A DNA stretch of 64,000 nt from Antedon mediterranea (taxonomy: Eukaryota; Echinodermata; Crinoidea; Comatulida; Antedonidae). Positions 57,601 through 64,000 of this stretch are shown here, piece after piece. The stretch is from the NCBI RefSeq assembly GCF_964355755.1, contig NC_092672.1, positions 4,030,001-4,094,000 of the forward strand. The letters are read 5' to 3'. The notes beneath the pieces are model-generated. The model was not told the DNA's origin. It searched no databases and saw only the letters and a list, made by a program, of their open reading frames with translations. Position numbers and translations under genes: made by a program. The first letter of the stretch is position 1, and every line of letters begins with the position of its first letter.

Positions 57601-60600
57601 CAAACACAATCTTGGAGTAATGATACACTTCCTAAGATTGGAAATTAATTTGTATGAAATGAAAAACGACACCAATTGAAACACGGGAATTCGTTAATAA
57701 CACTCCAGGGATAAAAATTACATGAAGTATTTACTGTGATCAACCTAAAAAGCAAAATGCTTATAATGTTGATAGTGTAAATCTATTTTGTCTTAATGTC
57801 AAGTTTATGTTTGCGGGACATGTTTTGCGAGCATTTAAAAGTCAACCTTATTTTTGCCTTTAAAGTATATAAAAGGAAGGAATAACAGAGGAATAAGGAA
57901 TTATTATATTTACTCCATTCGTCCAATAATTTTGGATAGGAAACCCATACATTACAAACATTATTTTTTTACATAAACATATTAACATACATCAACTATC
58001 TGTAAACCGAACATCTCATAAAATCAAAATGTTTTTGTTTGTTTGATCATATAGAAAAAAGTAATACAACTTTTTTTTTTTTCAAATGTTTTACATACAG
58101 TATTCATAGCTCTAATGGCAACGCATATCTTGGTGGCGCTGTTTAAAATAGATCAATTTACAGCAAATACGACAGCGATATCTGAAATCCATCCATCAAC
58201 AGAAAGAAGCAACAAGCCATCTGATAATTAGTGTACAGGTAAGGTTTCAGTGATAGAAAATCTTAAAGCAAATTAATTGATTGAGTAGAATATGTTCTCC
58301 CTTTGACATTTAATTTACTCAAACTAAAACAAAAGCATTGCAACATATTTAAACATAAACATCACTTCATACTTGTCCACTTTGCTATGTTATCTATTAC
58401 CATCACTGATATAATAATTGTCCTACAAAAGGGTTCATTATCACATTGTACACCAAGTACACCAAATACTGTCAGTGTATATCTGTGGCCACCCAGGCCA
58501 AAGCGAAACTGCTCGCAAATGATCTATTCGCACTACTCGTATAGAAACGGCGAAAAAACCGAGGAGCTAGATCTTCTTAAAACAGACATATATGCCTATT
58601 GTGTACAAAAGATAATGAACTAAATATTAACTGGTTCCAAAATATACTTAAAAGCGTATTTAAGTTAGCACATTTGAGAACATTAATAAAATTGCCATAA
58701 CTGTGTTTAAAAAAAACATGTAAAAAAGCTCACACATATGTATCAACTCACCTAAATAAAGACTTGTTTTACTTTGCCATGCAGCGTGGACTCTTACTAT
58801 GAACGGATAGTGACCTATTGCAGACTAGAAAAAAAAAAAAAATTACAACAATAACAATTAATCATCACAAATAAAAAAATAAAAATCTAATATTTTTCCC
58901 TTTTGAGTCACAAAATAGTTCATGGCATTAATCCCACCATGGCAATCTAACAGCATAATGCTGAGCTCCGGAGATCAAAGGGTTTATCTGTGGCTGCGAC
59001 ACAATCATCATCAAAGGACTTTACGAATTCCTATCTAAGTGGCAAGGTAAGCTGAGTGTCCTGTTGATAGATTACTTGATCTCACCAGGGCATTGAACAT
59101 TTTAAGAAGATGGCCGCTTTAGGTACTTGCAATATCAGATCATCAAATATTTCGGGTTCCCATTTTTATTGATTTCTGAAACCTTTAATAGTAAACTTTG
59201 AACTACCCGAATACCAGTCTTTTTTACAGTGCTACATAGGCCTCCTATAGCACCTTTTTGACTAATTTTGATTTCTGAGACTCTTTCCCTATAGGAAAAT
59301 AGATAGCCTTAAGGAAAACATTGTACTATATTGTACCTGAATACTAGCCTCTTCCTTACACTGTCGTATAGCACCATTTCTTATCACCTGTACTTTAGAC
59401 AGCACCTAGAAGAAGAAGAAATCGGTAATTAATCATAAATTCTATCACTTTCTCTAATTGATTCAAATCTGAGCTGTGTCAGCCAAGTGATAAAATATCA
59501 ATAAATAATTGATGGCACACAAAAGGTGGAATTAATTAAAATTGATAAAGATGGTTTACTGTGTAAATTATAGGTCAAGGTAGTTAGAAATCAATAGTGT
59601 GTAACAAACATCTGAGCATGCTCACTAACCAATCTATGCAGGTGCATAAGTTAGTTTTCGGGAAATGAGAAATTTCAGTGTTAATTCACATTTTATAATG
59701 AATTTGTTTATTGAAAATTACAATTAATTACAATTACAAAAAAATGAATAATTGATCTAAAGTAATTTAAACATTTTAAAGACTCATTTTTTTAAAAAAG
59801 TACTGTTGAACTAATTGTTGACTTTTTCTCAGAAAACAAAACATGAATTAAATTTTTGACATTCCACTAGAATAGATAGTAATTTAATAGCACGAGTACG
59901 CACGATGGCGTGTGAGTCAGCTAACTAGTCATGCATGTAATATAGGATTAGGCAAATACCGACGTTCAACATTGATTTCTTTATAAATTATAAAGGCGGC
60001 ATATATTCACTAATTAAATGATATTGACATGCAAAAAGACAGTGATTGATAAAAGTTAAATTATGCAGACCTTACAGAATATGTAATACAGTATAGCAAA
60101 TTTAAAGTACCAAAAAACCATGTTTTATTTATTAACCCTCTTTTGGTATCCGACATCCAGTGGCGTAACAAAGAGACTCGAGGCCGCTGGTTTAAGCCCT
60201 CCGACGCTCAAGGCCTTGGATGTTTTTAGCCTTTTTCTAAATATTTTAATGCCCGTTTTTTTTCTCTGGGCACTGCTCAGGGGCCCCTGTAAGCTGCTTC
60301 CCCCCACCTGGGTTTAGCCGGCAAGCGCTCATAGCCGTCACGCCACTGCCGAAATCACCATAGATACAATGTATCACTATAGATAACTTTCACCAAGGAT
60401 AGATTAAACAGTTTAAATAATTTTTACATTCATCCTAGAAATATTTTAATACTGTTTTTTTTTTAAATTAAAAAAGACAAATTAAAATTTAAAAAGACAA
60501 ACTAAAATTTATAGTTGTGTTTATATTTGGTTCACGTATTTTGTAGTCTTATTTTCATGCTCTAACATTCAATAATGGATACAAAGCCAGAAATCGCATC

Positions 60601-62536
60601 AAAATGCAAAGAAGTATCAGTAATCCTGATGTTTTTCAAATCTCTAATTTCAATCCTTTTATCAACCATAGATGTCCACAGGGATTTGACAAGTAACTAC
60701 GTCTAGAACCAAAGTTAATGAGAAGATATTGATAAATACAACTAAACCACCATCACTGCTTCTGTTGATGGATTTATTATAAGGCACTTCTACAACATAT
60801 GAAATCATGCTATAATGCTCAGTTCAACAGCAATTAGTGCCCAAAATGCTTGAAAGCATATCAGTCGGAAAGATATACTGTACATTTTCCAATCCACCTG
60901 ATTATTACTAAAATTGAGGAATAAAGGTTTGTATAGGACTTACAGACAAACAGACAATGTTTTTATACATTAAATAGGGGAGGATTCCGATTGTGATGTA
61001 CAGTAATATAATATAATAACTTTATTGACAAACACTTTTGGATCAGTGGCAATACCCTCATTAGTGGCAACACCCTCATTAGTGGCAACACCCTCATTAG
61101 TGGCAACACCCTCATTAGTGGCAACACCCTCATTAGTGGCAACTCCTTCATTAGTAGTGCAGCCAACTTAAACTACAAAACTACAAATAAACATTATAAA
61201 CCGAACAAATTTAAATAAAAAGAAAAAGTAATTACTTTTGGGAAAAAGAGATTGATAATAGGGATGTAAGAAATGGTCTCTCATTGCGGTGAACAAATTA
61301 TTTATTAAAGTTGAATCTAGGCCTTATATATTATTTTAATCAATAATATAAAATTAAAAAAAAAAAAACAATCTATATATTGTCTGAATTTCAATTTCAT
61401 TTGCCAATATTATTGAAGTACAGATACTGTATTCCATTCATCTATTTATCACATATCCAGATTTTGAAATATACTTGCTATTTATATATCTAACGGTAAG
61501 AATATATTAGTTTGAGCTTTTCAATCATTAACTCATCCTCATGTGTCTCTTACACATTTCAATTTAATCCTCTTCGTCATGTTTCAATTCTTAATTATTA
61601 GAGTAGCGCCGTCTACATGTTATTTTATCATTCCTTACATACAAATGTATGCTTTAATTTTCCATATAGAAATATATTAGTTAGTCCGTATGCGATAGTA
61701 TACAAATAATAAATTTTTATGAGTGTAATGGTACAAATAATGGCATGAGGTGAATGATGAAAGGTTATATTTCAACGAGGCGAAATATAACCTTTTATCA
61801 TTCACCAAATGCCATTATTTGTACCATTAAAAAAAAGTTTTTTTCGTACACAAAAATGTTTAAAAAGTACTATTAAACGATCGTTTAATAATGCGTACTA
61901 TTGCATGCCATGTGACCCACAATCGTCCAATCAAATTAAAGGAATTTATTTAGGTGTGTGCTTTATCTATTTCAATAGTGCTCTAAAAGTTCCTGTTTAA
62001 AATAACAGAATCATCTAAACTATGGAATTCTCTACCAAACAATATAAAATCAGAACTCCATAATATGTCTTTGGCAACTTTTAAATCTTCACTATAGATA
62101 ACATATATCTTTAACCTTTTTACCTTCACAATTGTAAATAGTTTTATATCTGTTTTCTTTCTTTTTGTTTTTCTTTTATATTTTACTTTTTTTGTAAATA
62201 TGTTTACTGAACCACTTTGGAAATCAGTACATTTGTATTGAAAGTTTATTTCAGTTTAAAGAAAGAACAAATAAAAATAAATAAAATCTGAATAAGAAAC
62301 CCTTGGAATATAAATACATGTACAGTATTCCTAAACAAAGTGTTCCACAATTGAATATGGTGCGAACAATGTGAATTACACTAATAATGACCCAAAGGTA
62401 GGATCTACTGTTGTGTAAATATATAAATTTGCATATTAATTATACTAACCTTAATAGCGAATATACTAGATGGTTCATTTGACTTGAACACTTTGAGAAC
62501 CTCTCCATATGCACCTTTGTTTATGTGGCATTGAAT
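54661..62536 (-). CDS. AGC-family protein kinase resembling RSKR (SgK494), complete catalytic domain
   Basis: Minus-strand exons with GT/AG borders and matching phases: 62536-62450 ([11 protein letters not shown] glycine loop, FAIK lysine), 59405-59337 (alpha-C, CKEEASIQ), 58824-58752 ([12 protein letters not shown]...SLYL), 56328-56180 ([13 protein letters not shown] to YRDLK), 55958-55841 ([14 protein letters not shown]-loop SSVCGTL), 55464-55265 ([18 protein letters not shown]), 54894-54679 ([10 protein letters not shown], then EFFVGMSF tail). The last exon either splices at GTAAGT after ELS or reads VSILK to a stop at 54661. The catalytic Lys, alpha-C Glu, YRDLK, DFG and APE are all present, so activity is expected. 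MENILLDE after the RD-K motif and the tail spacing point to the RSKR group of Ser/Thr kinases; the assignment is from memory of the family. The N-terminal exons were not identified. Confidence 0.85.
56440..56545 (-). repeat. SINE-like element, shortened copy
   Basis: Matches the element at 41358-41490 but lacks part of the middle. It lies in the intron between the RDLK exon and the preceding exon. Similarity to the other duplicons ends soon after (about 56760), marking the right edge of the duplicated unit. Confidence 0.45.
57124..57331. mobile_element. MITE with AAGCTCTGTCTACAC end, expanded interior
   Basis: Same family as 3209-3351. The internal unit ATATGCCTAAATATGGTTGTG is repeated four times, and TAGACATAGCTA closes the right end imperfectly. 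It lies in a kinase intron. Confidence 0.6.
57332..58751. other. Kinase intron, no gene seen
   Basis: AT-rich. The plus-strand ORF 58303-58623 (106 aa) has no recognisable motif, no conserved sister copy and an AT-biased composition, so it is not called. Confidence 0.5.
60158..60348. mobile_element. 191-bp MITE with CAGTGGCGTAAC / GTCACGCCACTG ends
   Basis: The ends are inverted with one mismatch (CAGTGGCGTAAC against CAGTGGCGTGAC). Such CAGTGGCG termini are common on short DNA elements of animals. No target duplication is clear. The overlapping ORFs on both strands are not genes. Confidence 0.6.
61045..61152. repeat. 18-bp minisatellite, six units
   Basis: The unit is AGTGGCAACACCCTCATT. 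The first and last units differ by one or two bases and the middle four are identical. The minus-strand ORF across it (repeats of MRVLPL) is a by-product. Confidence 0.9.
61726..61831. repeat. Long near-perfect hairpin
   Basis: The left arm TAATGGTACAAATAATGGCA...GGTGAATGATGAAAGGTTAT pairs with ATAACCTTTTATCATTCACC...TGCCATTATTTGTACCATTA over about 45-50 bp with few mismatches and a short CGAGGCG loop region. The same arms occur, damaged, at about 6225-6320, 31900-32005 and 44655-45030. Confidence 0.8.
62005..62285 (+). mobile_element. LINE 3' end, 5'-truncated
   Basis: About 30 codons remain, reading [16 protein letters not shown]...LATFKSSL and then a stop. The W-NSLP and F-K-SL pattern is typical of CR1/L2-type ORF2 C termini. 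An AT-rich 3' UTR with an AAATAAAAATAAATAAA tail follows. It is not the same subfamily as 26342-26788. Confidence 0.7.
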
Positions 62537-64000
62537 CTACAGAAACGAGATAAATTATAATTACAACATTTGAAAAGAATACAAGATTTCTAAACATTTA
62601 TTGTCTGAAACATGATAGCTTTAAATGCACTTTTGTGTTAATGTTACGACATTACACTCTCACATGTCGTAAAGACAACATGAAATTTACGTCGTTTATT
62701 TCTACTGGAACTGTAGGTACCATATAAACGATAATAACTTGCACCCAAGAAAGCAATTATGAAAGATATATAAGAAAGCAAGTGTAAGTTATACTGCTAC
62801 ATTGTATTATCAATGCTTTTAGCAGTATTTAACAAATTCTTGTCCTTTTAAGCTCTGTCTACACTATCAAACTTTGTGTTATGTAATATGCCCATACAGT
62901 AGATATGATGATGATGTAATATCACTACTATATTTGGGCATATCACTACCATATTTGTGCACATCAAACTAGATCGCTTTAGCAGTATTTAAAAAATTCT
63001 TGTCCTTTTAAAGATTTCTTTTAAAGATTACTACAGTATATTTGGGCATATCACTACCATATTTGGGCATATCACTACCATATTTGGGCATATCAGACAG
63101 GGCCTTACTTGTTGTTCTACAACCTCCTTAAGTACAATAAAAGCTGAACTACCATAAATGACACATTTCACCAAAAAAAATAAAACATACACATAATTAA
63201 TAGAGAATTAATATATCTTACAATATAATAAAAAATAATATAAATATAAATAAATAAAACATTATAAATATTAAAAATAAATTAATATTGTAGAATTACA
63301 AACTAACATTTTTAAATATATTATTGTTAATAATAATAATAAATAAATAATAATATGTTTGATCATATAAATATGATATTATAATTTAAAATATATTTAC
63401 AATCAAGTAAAAAATATGTAAAAATGTTTTATCAAATGCAGGGTGTCATTTTGTAAAAAAATCCCTGTTTATAGTTAAATTGTAAAATATACCATTAAAT
63501 ATCTATAAGCGACACTATACATTACAAATCCCTAATGTACACTGTCGTACATAATGACATCCGCAATTATTGTTCGTTAAATTTTTGAATGCAATTAGCA
63601 ATGAAAATTATTATATTTCCTAAAATAACCTGATTATTTTTCCTCTTGCGGTTCTACAATCACATGAAAACTCACTGATAATTAATCAACATCTTATTAC
63701 TTCCTTAGCTGAGGTAATTAACATAATTATGATCCAAACTATAAACACAGAAATAAAAAAAGTGATATTATTTTAATTTAAAGATGTATTGTCCCCCTGA
63801 AAAAATAATTTGTAAACATTTTTTTGTTAAATATACCATTTTAATGTCACATAATAGTTATCCACTTTGACCAAAAATTAGATCGAAAAAAAAATGTATT
63901 TACCTGAAAAAACTGTAATTTAAAGCAAAAAATAGTCAAATTGGCTGCCAGCAAATGGATTTTTGGTTAAATTTAACCATTTATTTTGTCATTTTATAAG
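62537..64000. other. Upstream flank of the kinase, no supported exon
   Basis: It holds a MITE-related block (62848-63110, repeats of ATATTTGGGCATATCACTAC), very AT-rich sequence (63180-63420) and an inverted copy of the TTAAAGATGTATTGTCCCCC MITE cut by the window edge (63779-64000). The N-terminal kinase exon(s) and promoter must lie here or beyond. A 24-nt candidate at about 63629-63652 with AG and GT borders is too short to support. Confidence 0.5.

Larger units (their letters stand above)
59406..62449. other. Large first visible kinase intron with several repeats
   Basis: No exon is seen between the glycine-loop and alpha-C exons, whose phases join directly. The repeats inside are annotated separately (60158, 61045, 61726, 62005). 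Confidence 0.6.

Noticed and set aside
58303-58623. 106-aa plus-strand ORF in a kinase intron
   Set aside because: AT-driven composition, no domain, no promoter or sister copy.
60120-60317. ORFs on both strands near 60.2 kb
   Set aside because: Coincide with the 191-bp MITE.

Overview
This is an AT-rich animal nuclear window. It has spliced genes with consensus GT/AG borders, a TATA-driven multigene family, MITEs, LINE tails, LTR elements and tRNA-like sequences. The gene content (collagen-C1q secreted proteins, an AGC kinase of the RSKR/SgK494 type) fits a marine invertebrate deuterostome, most likely an echinoderm. That assignment is inference, because no species-diagnostic gene is present.

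The backbone is a tandem duplicon. Each unit carries one to three plus-strand C1q-like genes, then minus-strand exons of the kinase in tail-to-tail orientation, then a conserved intergenic block that holds MITEs, a SINE-like element and sometimes a tRNA-like sequence. There are six C1q-like genes (exon 1 at 13183, 16367, 22445, 33127, 46613, 52190). Each has an 11-nt first coding exon and a second exon coding for signal peptide, collagen Gly-X-Y repeat (34, 27, 50, 28, 37 and 27 triplets) and C1q domain. The fifth has lost its ATG. The kinase is present four times. Only the rightmost copy (54661-62536) has a full set of catalytic exons with matching splice phases. The copy at the left edge has its DFG exon split by a foldback transposon. 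The copies at 25-27 kb and 39-41 kb have frameshifting deletions in the RDLK exon.

Because the units are close paralogues, they act as empty-site controls, and several insertions can be delimited almost to the base. (1) 266-1720: foldback element, 8-bp target duplication, about 175-bp inverted ends, filled with a 21-bp satellite. (2) 6490-12180: intact Ty3/Gypsy-type LTR retrotransposon with identical LTRs. (3) About 19404-22204: composite hairpin-bearing element. (4) 26342-26788: LINE tail. (5) 30269-31211: 943-bp miniature LTR element with a gag remnant. (6) 33199-36597: element with 32-bp inverted ends, no target duplication and another 21-bp satellite. (7) 45507-46003: solo LTR. (8) 48820-50577: DNA element with a 5-bp duplication.

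Layout: 1-2451 kinase pseudogene with foldback element; 2452-12630 intergenic block with Gypsy element; 12630-18800 C1q genes 1 and 2; 18880-24700 C1q gene 3; 25298-27359 kinase pseudogene; 27360-32580 intergenic block; 32600-38800 C1q gene 4; 39413-41251 kinase pseudogene; 41252-45400 intergenic block; 45500-54400 C1q genes 5 and 6; 54661-62536 complete kinase catalytic domain; 62537-64000 upstream flank. The C1q proteins are probably secreted oligomeric recognition lectins. The kinase looks like a passenger whose 3' half was copied along with them; no functional link between the two is visible.
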